Origin: JAGQLF01 sp964437465
GTDB lineage: Bacteria > Patescibacteriota > Dojkabacteria > J137
Assembly: GCA_964437465.1 (NCBI GenBank)
Contig: CAYTGI010000007.1
Span: 1 to 64,000 of the forward strand
Direction of reading: 5' to 3'
DNA length: 64,000 nt
The notes beneath the pieces were generated by a model, which did not search any database, was not told the DNA's origin, and was given only the letters and a program-made list of their open reading frames with translations. Of the stretch, positions 27,531 to 36,528 are shown one piece after another; position 1 is the stretch's first letter; each line of letters opens with the position of its first letter. Both the position numbers and the translations under genes were made by a program.

Positions 27531-28981
27531 GGCGCAAAAGTAATTGGTTGAAATACTGAAATTTCCTCTAAATTATTCTCCCCTCCAACATACAAAGTAT
27601 CCTGAGAAGGAACATATACTCCTCCATTTAAATCTCCACTATTGTCAAAGGTTCCTACAACACTTGGACTTGAATCATCAGTAATGTCAATAACCATAAG
27701 CTCATTACTATTATCATCACTCAGAACCCATAGATAAGTATCTTGGTTTCCTAATTCTATATCATTTATATCGTCAGTTGAAGGTGTTTGGTAATCATTT
27801 ATTTCAGAAGGATTCAAAGGATCTGAAATATCAATAAAGCTAAGCGATCCATCATCACATCCAATTACAACCTTATCTTTATCATACTGCTCAATTGCAT
27901 GACATTGAGAGCCACCCGTAGCATTTAAAGTTGAAACTCCCTGGGGGTTAAATGGATCCGAAACATCAATTACCTGAAGTTCATTACTACTATTTGTTGT
28001 AGAAACATAAAGATAAGTTCCGATCTTAACCATATCCGCAACATTACTTGTATTCTCTGTTCCAATCTCATTTACATTGGATGGATTTGAAATATCATAT
28101 ACAACAATATCCTGTCCTCCACCAGACCTTCCTACATATGCATAATTTCCTTCAACTACTAGAGCTCTCGCATCCTGATTTCCAGGTAGATCATCTGTGT
28201 CAACTACATTCGGGCTTACTGGATTTGAAACATCTATAACAGCAAATTCCTGATTATTATTTCTAGAGACTACATACACATACGAGCCTTGCTTAAAAAT
28301 TCTCCAAAGCTGATTTCCAAGAGCACTAGTTGAGCCAACTTCATTTATATTCAATGGATCACTAGCATCATAAATAATGAACTCAGTTGCACCTTCACGA
28401 GCAACATAAATATAATCGTTACTAAAAATAATATCCCTTACATTCTGATTCCCTAAGATATCTTCAGTATCAGCTTGTACTATCGTACTCCAATCACCTG
28501 CCGGCTCTCCCCCTCCAGGTCCTGGACCTGGACCACCTCCTCCACCTAAGTCAATCTCATATTGCCAGTCAGAGAAATAAGTAGTGTAAGAGACACTCTG
28601 AGTACCTGTTGTTTGTGATTCCCAAGTGACAACAGAGGTTACCGCCTTTGTTGTTGAATCAAAATCTGAGATCTGAATCTGTCTTGTAAATTCATCTGTT
28701 ACATCAGTTGTTCCTGAAAATTGCCATTCATTAGCAATTAAACTTAACCCATAATTTCCGTTTACTAAATTTGAGTATTCCTCGTTTCGGATTGCTCTAA
28801 CAGCTTCAATTCCTTCTTCTGCCAGATAGGAGGCCTTAGTCTGGAAACTAGTTTCAAAATTACTTTGTACAGTAAATGCTAGTCCCCCAGCAAGAGATAA
28901 AATTACAATACTGAAAAGAGCAATAGCAAGTATAACCTCGACTGAGGAAAAAGCATGCCTTGTTTCTTTTCTAAAAATCAT
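27527..28981 (-). CDS. PilV-like minor pilin with beta-propeller head (copy 2)
   Basis: The 484-residue protein starts with a prepilin helix (RHA|FSSVEVILAIALF; Ala at -1), followed by a conserved pilin helix (AEEGIEAVRAIRNE) and a beta stretch up to about residue 145. A Gly/Pro linker leads to an LVIVD-type repeat domain with about seven blades of the form E-F-x-I-x-D-x-S-D-P. It is a close tandem paralog of the 28978-30432 gene. The head probably faces outward on the pilus. No catalytic site is seen; binding is inferred. Confidence 0.8.
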   Translation of the reverse strand: MIFRKETRHAFSSVEVILAIALFSIVILSLAGGLAFTVQSNFETSFQTKASYLAEEGIEAVRAIRNEEYSNLVNGNYGLSLIANEWQFSGTTDVTDEFTRQIQISDFDSTTKAVTSVVTWESQTTGTQSVSYTTYFSDWQYEIDLGGGGGPGPGPGGGEPAGDWSTIVQADTEDILGNQNVRDIIFSNDYIYVAREGATEFIIYDASDPLNINEVGSTSALGNQLWRIFKQGSYVYVVSRNNNQEFAVIDVSNPVSPNVVDTDDLPGNQDARALVVEGNYAYVGRSGGGQDIVVYDISNPSNVNEIGTENTSNVADMVKIGTYLYVSTTNSSNELQVIDVSDPFNPQGVSTLNATGGSQCHAIEQYDKDKVVIGCDDGSLSFIDISDPLNPSEINDYQTPSTDDINDIELGNQDTYLWVLSDDNSNELMVIDITDDSSPSVVGTFDNSGDLNGGVYVPSQDTLYVGGENNLEEISVFQPITFAP

Positions 28982-30432
28982 GGTGCAGGTGTTATAGGTG
29001 TAAAAATATAAACTTCTTCAATATTATTTTCTCCAGCTGCGTATAAAATATCTGTAAACTTATTATAATAAGCACCGTTCAAATCTCCATTTGTATTAAA
29101 GCTCCCAATGTGTACAGGTGCAGTATCATCAGTTATATCTAAAACAATTACTTCATATGCATTATCATCTCCTACTAACCAAAGATACTTGTTATCGTTT
29201 CCAACTTCAATTTGATTTATATCGTCAATGGCTAATGTTTGGTAAGATAGGATCTCTGTTGGACTTGCTGGATTGGTTATATCAATAAAAATTACCCTAC
29301 CTGTATTGCATCCCATTACTATTTTATTTGGTGCATATCTTCTTAGACTTTCACAATTACTACTGCCTGTTGCGTTTAATGTTGCAACTCCATTAGGATT
29401 AAGCGGATCACTAACATCAACAACCTGTAGCTCATTAGAAGAATTTAATGTAGCGATATAAACATAACTTCCAATTTTTAAAATCTCAGCTCCACTAATA
29501 AGATCTTCAGCAGCAACCAAGTTAATGTTAGATTTATCTGTAATATCAATAATTGCAAGATCTTGATTACTCCCACTTTGAATAACGTAAGCATAATTAC
29601 CTTCAATATGTAGACCTCTACCATCAGAGTTGCCTGCAAGATCTATACTGTCAGTTTCAAATGGATTAGATGGATCTGTAACATTTATAACTGAAAACTC
29701 TTCATTATTACTTCTTGCAACTATATACATATAATTCCCTTGCTTAGTAAAAGACCATGCTTGCGAAGGACCAGAGTTTGTAGACCCAACTTGTACTGGA
29801 TTTATTGGATCTGTTATGTCAAATACTTCAAATTCAGTTCCAGAATCTCGAAGTACATACATGTAGTTACCATCAACCCAAATATCAGAACTATTGTTAT
29901 TTCCACTCAAATTTAATGTTCCCGATTGAACTATAGTTGACCAATCTCCAGCAGGATATGTAGGGGTTGGAGGTGGGTTAGGCCCTCCACTTATATCAAC
30001 CTCATACTGCCAATCTGTAAAATAAGTAGTAAAAGAAACTATACCAGGTTGTCCTGTTGATTTTATCCAAGTTACTGTAGATACTACCTGTTTTGTATTA
30101 GCATCAAAGTCAGAAATTTGTATCTGCCTAGTAAATTCCTCAGTAGTATCTGAATTACCGGTCAACTGCCAAGTATTTCCTGCAAAGTTTAAGCCGTAGT
30201 TTCCATTAACAAGATTGGAAAAATCTTCATTTCGAATCGCTCTAACAGCTTCAATTCCTTCTTCTGCTAGCAAAGAAGCTTTAGTCTGAAAGCTTGTTTC
30301 AAAGTTACTTTGGACACTAAATGCTAACCCTCCAGCCAATGATAAAATCACTATGCTAAATAGAGCAATTGCCAGTAATACTTCGACTGATGAGAAGCCC
30401 TGTTTAGTTAAAAGTGAGTACTCCTTTTTCAT
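28978..30432 (-). CDS. PilV-like minor pilin with beta-propeller head (copy 1)
   Basis: The 484-residue protein has the prepilin site KQG|FSSVEVLLAIALF (Glu at +5) and the same N-terminal 120 residues as its tandem copy, then a Pro-rich linker and a repeat domain of about seven LVIVD blades (for example EFEVFDITDPINP, ELQVVDVSDPLNP). The pair clearly arose by duplication, with heads more diverged than stalks. It overlaps the GspH-like gene by 29 bases and copy 2 by 4 bases (ATGA). Confidence 0.8.
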   Translation of the reverse strand: MKKEYSLLTKQGFSSVEVLLAIALFSIVILSLAGGLAFSVQSNFETSFQTKASLLAEEGIEAVRAIRNEDFSNLVNGNYGLNFAGNTWQLTGNSDTTEEFTRQIQISDFDANTKQVVSTVTWIKSTGQPGIVSFTTYFTDWQYEVDISGGPNPPPTPTYPAGDWSTIVQSGTLNLSGNNNSSDIWVDGNYMYVLRDSGTEFEVFDITDPINPVQVGSTNSGPSQAWSFTKQGNYMYIVARSNNEEFSVINVTDPSNPFETDSIDLAGNSDGRGLHIEGNYAYVIQSGSNQDLAIIDITDKSNINLVAAEDLISGAEILKIGSYVYIATLNSSNELQVVDVSDPLNPNGVATLNATGSSNCESLRRYAPNKIVMGCNTGRVIFIDITNPASPTEILSYQTLAIDDINQIEVGNDNKYLWLVGDDNAYEVIVLDITDDTAPVHIGSFNTNGDLNGAYYNKFTDILYAAGENNIEEVYIFTPITPAP

Positions 30433-30847
30433 TTATTTCTATTTCTCTAACTTCTGTATTAACTGTAAATGTAATTGTTCCAGTAGTGCTTGTATCCCCA
30501 GTTTCTCTTTCAAAATAAAACTCAGTTAAACCTGTAATATTTATCTGAGAAGATATAGGATACAGTTGATCGTAGGTAGTATTTCTTGTTGCGTATGATG
30601 AGCCTTGAAACAAAGTTACATTACCATTATCAAGCCGAATCCCCCACTCGGAATCATTCTTATTTTCCTGAGCAAATATCTGTGCATTTCTAATAGCCCT
30701 AGCAGTCTCGTCAACAGTTGCTTCTAAACTATTTCTAAATTGAAAACTTTGATAGAAAGGTACGGAAAAAGAAATTAAAGTTACAAGAAGTGCCAGTGAT
30801 AGTAAGATCTCAACTAAAGTAAATGCTTTTTTGTTTTTTATTTTCAT
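30404..30847 (-). CDS. GspH/FimT-like pseudopilin
   Basis: The 147-residue protein carries KKA|FTLVEILLSLALLVTL (prepilin motif with Ala at -1 and Glu at +5), then ETARAIRNAQIFAQENK, which is characteristic of the GspH/FimT group, and a small beta head. It lies 2 bases after pilC and overlaps the first propeller pilin. Likely part of the initiating minor-pilin complex. Confidence 0.84.
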   Translation of the reverse strand: MKIKNKKAFTLVEILLSLALLVTLISFSVPFYQSFQFRNSLEATVDETARAIRNAQIFAQENKNDSEWGIRLDNGNVTLFQGSSYATRNTTYDQLYPISSQINITGLTEFYFERETGDTSTTGTITFTVNTEVREIEINEKGVLTFN

Positions 30848-30849
30848 AA

Positions 30850-32253
30850 TTACAGTTCTTGAATAAAATCTTGGCTGACCCAGCCTAATATACCGTTATC
30901 TAGTTCTATTTCATACCATTCATCTAAACTATTCTCAGTGTATGGGAATATATTTCCCAATTCTACTTGAGTTAAAATGATTCCATTAGGAGTATCGTAA
31001 ACAGGTACAAAGTTTTGGTTAACAATTATTAGCTCTCTTTTTAAAAATTGGTTGTTTGAGTTTTCTTCAACTATATTATCAAATTGCTCAACTGCCTCTG
31101 GATCTGGTTCAGCTGGTTCCTCAATACCTTGGTTTTGAGTTACGTTTGTTATATCTCCCACTAAACTGTAGATAGGTAATATTACAGCAAAAGCTATAAA
31201 CGCAACTCCAATCCAAACGACCATTAGCAATAATGGTTCAAGCACAACTGACAGATCTTTAGTAGAATTTTCATTTTTCTTAATGTATATTTCACCAACT
31301 TTAACTAAGGCATCACCCAACGTGCCAGTCTTTTCACCAGTAATAATTGCTTGTTTGGGATACAAAGGAAGAAATCTAGCAGTTTCAGGAACTTTTTCGA
31401 ATGATTCTTTTAAAGTGTAACCTTGTTCAATTCTAATTACCCATCCACCATACATTTTTTGATAAACAAAATAAGTTGAGGAATCTTTTACAAGATTTAA
31501 AGCATCTACTAAAGGTATACCTGCATTTAATAATGTTCCTAGAAGATATCCCAATCTTGATATCTCAATTTCTTGGACTAACCTTTTTATCACAGGTGTT
31601 TTCAAGATCAAAGATTGACCAAGGGTTTTAGTCTTTTTATTTATAAATAGTATGTAAACTATTGAAGATAAAGCTAATAAAACAATAGGTCCTACAATAT
31701 ATCCATATGAACCCATAAAATCTCCAACAGAAATCATAATCCTTGTGACTAAGGGGAGATCTACTGCTAGGTTTTGATAAATACCAGCAAGTCTAGGAAG
31801 AATAAATATTCCAATCCCAAGACCTATTATAATCATTAATACAACTACAAAACTAGGGTATAAACTTGCCGATCTAAGTTTTGCACGAAATTCAGCATCT
31901 CTTTCCTTTTGTTCTACTACAATTTGTAAATTCTCTGCCAATCTTCCAGATTCCTCTCCAATTTTAATAACTGATAGCAAGTGCTCAGAAAGAATTCCTG
32001 CGTCTCTAAATGCTTTCCAAATAGGATCTCCGTTTTGAATCTGATCATGCATTTTTCTAACCATTCCCTTGATTTTAGTGGACTTAAGCTCACCCTCTAT
32101 TGATTCAAGTACATCGGTAATATTAAGTCCTCCAAGAAGCATTAATGCAATATTTTCGAACAAAAACTTACGTTCCTTACCAATATCTGCAGTTAGGAAA
32201 GTTGTATCTATGCCAAAAAGACCTTTATTTTTTGGTTTTTGTTTGCCCTTCAT
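30850..32253 (-). CDS. pilC: PilC/GspF-type inner-membrane platform with C-terminal SH3-like domain
   Basis: The protein has two T2SSF domains (about 30-160 and 235-360), with the usual hairpin membrane segments, and matches PilC/GspF, the membrane platform linking ATPase and pilins. A normal PilC ends shortly after its last span (about residue 370). Here about 95 extra residues follow: an acidic linker and an SH3b-like unit (FVPVYDTPNG...GNIFPYTE...EWYEIELDNGILGWVSQDFIQEL). Topology would put this outside the membrane, where it could grip the cell wall. Overlaps pilB by 29 bases. Confidence 0.84.
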   Translation of the reverse strand: MKGKQKPKNKGLFGIDTTFLTADIGKERKFLFENIALMLLGGLNITDVLESIEGELKSTKIKGMVRKMHDQIQNGDPIWKAFRDAGILSEHLLSVIKIGEESGRLAENLQIVVEQKERDAEFRAKLRSASLYPSFVVVLMIIIGLGIGIFILPRLAGIYQNLAVDLPLVTRIMISVGDFMGSYGYIVGPIVLLALSSIVYILFINKKTKTLGQSLILKTPVIKRLVQEIEISRLGYLLGTLLNAGIPLVDALNLVKDSSTYFVYQKMYGGWVIRIEQGYTLKESFEKVPETARFLPLYPKQAIITGEKTGTLGDALVKVGEIYIKKNENSTKDLSVVLEPLLLMVVWIGVAFIAFAVILPIYSLVGDITNVTQNQGIEEPAEPDPEAVEQFDNIVEENSNNQFLKRELIIVNQNFVPVYDTPNGIILTQVELGNIFPYTENSLDEWYEIELDNGILGWVSQDFIQEL

Positions 32254-33919
32254 ATAATCTCTCTATAGTTTCATCAACTGGAGCTACACGTAGAAGCTCA
32301 TCAAGTGTTGTGACTCCCTTAATAACTTTATCAATACCATCTTTAAAGAATGTCTCTGCTCCTTGATCATTTGCAACTTTTCTAATTTCAGCACTTGAAG
32401 GAGAACTTAGAATTAATTCTTGCATTTCTGGATTCATATAAATTGACTCAAAAATAGCAGTTCTACCTTTAAATCCAGTGTTATTATTCATTGGACCTGG
32501 CTTTCCTTCGTACACAGTCACATTACCTTTTCCGAAATATTTAGCTGGATCTGGCATATATTCTTTTAGGTCAGATAGGGAAAGAGTTCTACTATATCGA
32601 CTGTTCTGATCTATTTTTCTAACTAAACGTTGTGAGACAATTAAATTCAATGTTGAGGCTAAAAGAAAAGGTTCTGCACCCATATCTAGTAACCTTGGAA
32701 TAGCTGTAGCTGCATCATTTGCGTGAAATGTTGATAATACTAAGTGACCTGTAAGCGCAGCATTTAAAGCTATTTCAGCAGTCTGCTCATCTCTAATCTC
32801 TCCTACCAATATAACATCAGGATCCTGTCTAACTATTGATCTTAGTCCTAAAGGAAAAGTAAGATTAGTATCATTATTTACCTGAATTTGATTTATTCCT
32901 GGAATCTTATACTCAACTGGATCTTCAATAGTTGTAATGTTAATAGATTTATTCTTAATAAATCTAAGTAATGAGTATAGTGTCGTAGTTTTTCCTGAAC
33001 CAGTAGGACCAGTAACAAGAATCATACCAAATGGCTTTTTTGCAGCCTCTATTAATAATTGTTCATCTCTTTCTCTCAAACCTAAAGCACTTAGGGATAA
33101 ACTTTGTACATAATTGGTTAGAATTCTAATTACAATTTTCTCATTATCAAGAGTAGGTATAATAGATACACGAAGGTCAACTGGGTTATCATCAACTCGG
33201 GTCCTAATTGCTCCGTCTTGAGCAGAATAGTGCTCGTCGAGTTTCATCTTACCCATAACCTTAATTCTGTTAACAATATTATTATATAAATCCTTACTAA
33301 ACCTAGCAGCATCTTGCAGAATCCCATCAACTCTAAATCTAATGAGTACATCGCTCTCACTTGGCTCAAAGTGAATATCAGAAGTTTTTAAACCAATAGC
33401 TTCCTTAAGTATTTGTTCAACTAAAAGTGGTACATCTACTTCTTTATTATCTTGAATAATCTCTTGCATGTGAGTATTTAAAAGTCTTACCTGTTGCTGA
33501 ACGATACTTCTTATATCATCCTCAAGAGCATAGACAAAATTAATAGTTATACCTGGAAATATATTTTTAAGTTCTTCAGCAAACTGATCGTAATTTGAGT
33601 AATCACCAAGAGCAACGGTTATTGAGCTATCATCCCTATCTACAACTGCTGCACCATATTCATCAGCTACTCTTTCTGGAAGTAATGATAATAATTCGTC
33701 TGAAGGAACTTTTGCATTGATATCCCAAAAAGGAATTTTGTAGTATTCTGCTAAAGCCTGTCCTAGTATTCCTCTTGTAACAACTTCCTGTGTAAGAAGC
33801 TCTTCTTCTACAGTTGTTCCTCTTTCATCAACTCGCTTATTTATCTCCTCAACAATTTCAGGGGTAATATAGTTTTCTTCAAGTAATACTTTTAGAATGT
33901 CTAAATTTGTTGTTGCCAT
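32225..33919 (-). CDS. pilB: PilB/GspE-type pilus assembly ATPase
   Basis: The 564-residue protein has an N-terminal MshEN-like domain (about 1-140), then Walker A GPTGSGKTTTLYS, Asp box (TTIEDPVEY), Walker B (DPDVILVGEIRDEQTA) and His box (LVLSTFHANDAA). It powers pilin extrusion. The four-cysteine zinc site seen in most PilB/GspE proteins is gone; the expected place reads NNTGFKGRTAIFES without cysteines. It sits between the receiver protein and pilC. Extension ATPase is likely, as no retraction gene is in the window. Confidence 0.9.
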   Translation of the reverse strand: MATTNLDILKVLLEENYITPEIVEEINKRVDERGTTVEEELLTQEVVTRGILGQALAEYYKIPFWDINAKVPSDELLSLLPERVADEYGAAVVDRDDSSITVALGDYSNYDQFAEELKNIFPGITINFVYALEDDIRSIVQQQVRLLNTHMQEIIQDNKEVDVPLLVEQILKEAIGLKTSDIHFEPSESDVLIRFRVDGILQDAARFSKDLYNNIVNRIKVMGKMKLDEHYSAQDGAIRTRVDDNPVDLRVSIIPTLDNEKIVIRILTNYVQSLSLSALGLRERDEQLLIEAAKKPFGMILVTGPTGSGKTTTLYSLLRFIKNKSINITTIEDPVEYKIPGINQIQVNNDTNLTFPLGLRSIVRQDPDVILVGEIRDEQTAEIALNAALTGHLVLSTFHANDAATAIPRLLDMGAEPFLLASTLNLIVSQRLVRKIDQNSRYSRTLSLSDLKEYMPDPAKYFGKGNVTVYEGKPGPMNNNTGFKGRTAIFESIYMNPEMQELILSSPSSAEIRKVANDQGAETFFKDGIDKVIKGVTTLDELLRVAPVDETIERLYEGQTKTKK

Positions 33920-33922
33920 ATA

Positions 33923-34435
33923 TTATTTTTTATATTTATTAACTGATTCAACTATCTCAGACAAAGTCATATCTGATTTCACAAAATAATCAACTGCTCC
34001 TAGTTCTTTTGCTTTCTTTATATCTTCTTCCTGACTTAAATTAGAAGAGACCAAAGTTGGAACTTCATTTCCAGAGTTTTTAATGTGTTCAAGCACTTCA
34101 AATCCGTTAACTTCTGGCATTATTAAATCAAGTAATACTACATCGTAAATTTTTTTGCTTAAGAGTTCAATAGCTTCTTTACCATTATTTGCCACATCTA
34201 CATCGAAACCACTATTTTTTAGTTTTATGCTCAAAACATTTGAGATAGCTTTTTCATCTTCAGCTAATAAGACCCTATTTCCTTCTGAAGTTTCTAGTTC
34301 AACAGCCTGCCCAATAGAAGTATCTTCAGTTGTTTCACGGATTTCACTGTCATTACCACTAGGTCTAGGATTGCTTAATCTATCCAGCCCTCCAATAAAT
34401 AAGCCACTTTTTCCTTTTGCGTCTTTTTCAGCCAT
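33923..34435 (-). CDS. Response regulator with N-terminal extension, first gene of pilus operon
   Basis: The 170-residue protein has a receiver domain from about residue 52 (VLLAEDEKA, phospho-acceptor VVLLDLIMPE, Lys in YFVKSD) and a 50-residue N-terminal arm (GLFIGGLDRLSNP, then Ser/Thr/Glu-rich) not found in plain CheY-like proteins. It is 3 bases upstream of pilB, so it is likely a regulator of pilus activity, perhaps touching PilB. Its kinase is not adjacent. Confidence 0.83.
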   Translation of the reverse strand: MAEKDAKGKSGLFIGGLDRLSNPRPSGNDSEIRETTEDTSIGQAVELETSEGNRVLLAEDEKAISNVLSIKLKNSGFDVDVANNGKEAIELLSKKIYDVVLLDLIMPEVNGFEVLEHIKNSGNEVPTLVSSNLSQEEDIKKAKELGAVDYFVKSDMTLSEIVESVNKYKK

Positions 34436-34548
34436 AAAGCTTTATCTAACTTTATGATATGGGTTTTATAATCTTTAATCAAAGTATTTTTTGAATTATA
34501 TTTTTATTATTGATGTATACTTTTTATGGTAAGGATAATTAAAAAAAC

Positions 34549-35460
34549 ATGAAACATATACCTACAACAGTAGTTACTGGATCCCTTGGGGCAGGCAAAA
34601 CTACACTTATAATGAATTTAATTAAGCAGATGCCGAAGAATTACAAGGTACTTTGGTTAAAAAATGAATATGGAGATGTGAATATTGATTCAGAACTTGC
34701 AAAGTCTTCTAATATACAATCAAAAGAAATTTTAAATGGATGCATCTGTTGCGTGCTTGTTGGAAAATTACATAACGCTTTAGTAGAGATAACTGAGAAA
34801 TACGAACTAGATAGGCTAATTATTGAAACTGCAGGAACAGCTTATCCATATCCTATAGTTAATGAAATAAAAAAGATCCAGGAATTAAAACTAGACGGAT
34901 TAATTATGGTTGTTGATGTTTTAAATTTTGAGGAATTTGGAGACAAAACTCAAATGGCAAGATCTCAAGGAAAATACATTGATCTAATTGTTTTAAATAA
35001 AGTTGAAGTTTCTGGAGAACAACACTTCTTAAAAGTAGAAGATGAAGTTTTTGACATGTACCCGTCAGTACCTAAGGTAAATTCTCAGAATGGCTTTGTT
35101 CAAAAAGAAATTTTACTTGGAATTGACAGGGGACAGGATATAGAAATGTCTGAAGACTCTCATCATAGCCATAATGGTATTGAGCATTCAATGGACGTAA
35201 TAACTTTCAAAAAAAATATTCTAATTAATAAAGAAAAACTATCTAAATATATACAATCATTAAACCCTAGTGATTTTTTCAGAATTAAAGGCTTAGTTAA
35301 TACCAGCAATGGTACTTACTTGCTTAATTATGTATTGGGCAGAATAGTATGGGAAGAATTTATTGGTTACGATGGGCCATCAAAGATAACATTTATAGGA
35401 AAAGGCATTAGAAATATTGAAAATAAGATTAATAACACATTAAATGAAATCTCTTATTGA
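34549..35460 (+). CDS. CobW/COG0523-family GTPase (metallochaperone-like)
   Basis: The 303-residue protein has P-loop GSLGAGKTT (11-19), the NEYGDVNID switch, the metal-binding GCICC motif (about 64-68), a guanine motif VLNKVE, and a CobW C-terminal domain after about 210. A short His-rich stretch (SHHSHNG) could bind metal. COG0523 GTPases deliver zinc, cobalt or other metals. It is divergent from the pilus operon. Confidence 0.86.
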   Translation: MKHIPTTVVTGSLGAGKTTLIMNLIKQMPKNYKVLWLKNEYGDVNIDSELAKSSNIQSKEILNGCICCVLVGKLHNALVEITEKYELDRLIIETAGTAYPYPIVNEIKKIQELKLDGLIMVVDVLNFEEFGDKTQMARSQGKYIDLIVLNKVEVSGEQHFLKVEDEVFDMYPSVPKVNSQNGFVQKEILLGIDRGQDIEMSEDSHHSHNGIEHSMDVITFKKNILINKEKLSKYIQSLNPSDFFRIKGLVNTSNGTYLLNYVLGRIVWEEFIGYDGPSKITFIGKGIRNIENKINNTLNEISY

Positions 35461-35508
35461 ATAGCTACTCAGTTTTTGTCAATATGGTAGTAAGTAAGAT
35501 TTAATATT

Positions 35509-36528
35509 TTGAACTTAAACCAACTAGAAGAATTTTTCAAATTAAATAAAATACCTGCATGGACAGTTATTCTTGTATATATTCCCCTGCTGTTCCTTGT
35601 TTCACAGATAATTATAGTTACAAATGAAATTCCGGGTGTAACAATAGCAATTTCTTCAATTTTCATTTTACTAGTTTCCCCCTTTTATAAAAGATGGCTA
35701 TTTTTCATTCTATTTATTTTATTTAACATTAGTGCTGTATACGTCTCAATTTTAAAGTATCCAGATATTAATGAAAGACTTATTCAGCTATTTACATTTG
35801 ATATATTCTTAATAATTGCTGCAGAAGTGTTCATAAGCATGTTACATTCAAGAGATGAAATTCAAAAAAGTTTACAAGAAAAAACTAAACTTTTAGAAGC
35901 TATAATTTTTTTTATATCAAGATCTAAGGAATCAAAGAAAGTACTGGATGAGGTCCCCTCAGTATTGGATAAAATCGGCAAAGCTTTGAATGTAAGTAGA
36001 GTATACATTTTCAAAAATGGTGAAAATAAAAAAGGACTATATATGTCGCAGTTGTTTGAGTGGACAGATGAAGAGATAGTAAGCCAAATAGATAACGAAG
36101 AGCTTCAACAGCTTTACTATGAATACTCTGGATATGCTAGATGGAAAGAGAATTTAGAAGAAGGAAGAGTTATTTCTGGACTAGTTTCTAACTTTCCTGA
36201 AGGAGAAAAACCTCTTTTAGAAGAACAAGGGATAATTGCTTTATTAGTAGTACCAATCTTTGCAGGAGATAAATTCTGGGGATACATCGGAATAGATGAG
36301 TGTCGAACAATAAGAATTTGGAAGAAAGAGATAAAAGAAATAATGAAAACTTTTGCAGATATTTTAGGCTCTCAGATATATACGAGGGAAGTAACGCTTA
36401 ACTTAAACGAGTATATAGAAAACATTGAAAAATCAAATAAAGTAATGGTTAATAGGGAGTTAAGAATTATTGAGCTTAAAAATGAGATTAAACAACTTAA
36501 AAAAAAGCTAAATGAATTTAATAAGTAA
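35509..36528 (+). CDS. Membrane GAF-domain sensor protein
   Basis: The 339-residue protein (TTG start) has three or four N-terminal membrane segments (about 15-110), a short coiled coil, a GAF domain (about 128-290; RVYIFKNGENKKG, ALLVVPIFAGDKFWGYIGIDE), and a C-terminal helix with EKSNKVMVNRELRIIELKNE, a tail also seen in the PAS protein at 41294-42532. It has no kinase domain. It overlaps the next kinase by 17 bases, so it probably forms one sensing unit with it. Confidence 0.78.
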   Translation: MNLNQLEEFFKLNKIPAWTVILVYIPLLFLVSQIIIVTNEIPGVTIAISSIFILLVSPFYKRWLFFILFILFNISAVYVSILKYPDINERLIQLFTFDIFLIIAAEVFISMLHSRDEIQKSLQEKTKLLEAIIFFISRSKESKKVLDEVPSVLDKIGKALNVSRVYIFKNGENKKGLYMSQLFEWTDEEIVSQIDNEELQQLYYEYSGYARWKENLEEGRVISGLVSNFPEGEKPLLEEQGIIALLVVPIFAGDKFWGYIGIDECRTIRIWKKEIKEIMKTFADILGSQIYTREVTLNLNEYIENIEKSNKVMVNRELRIIELKNEIKQLKKKLNEFNK

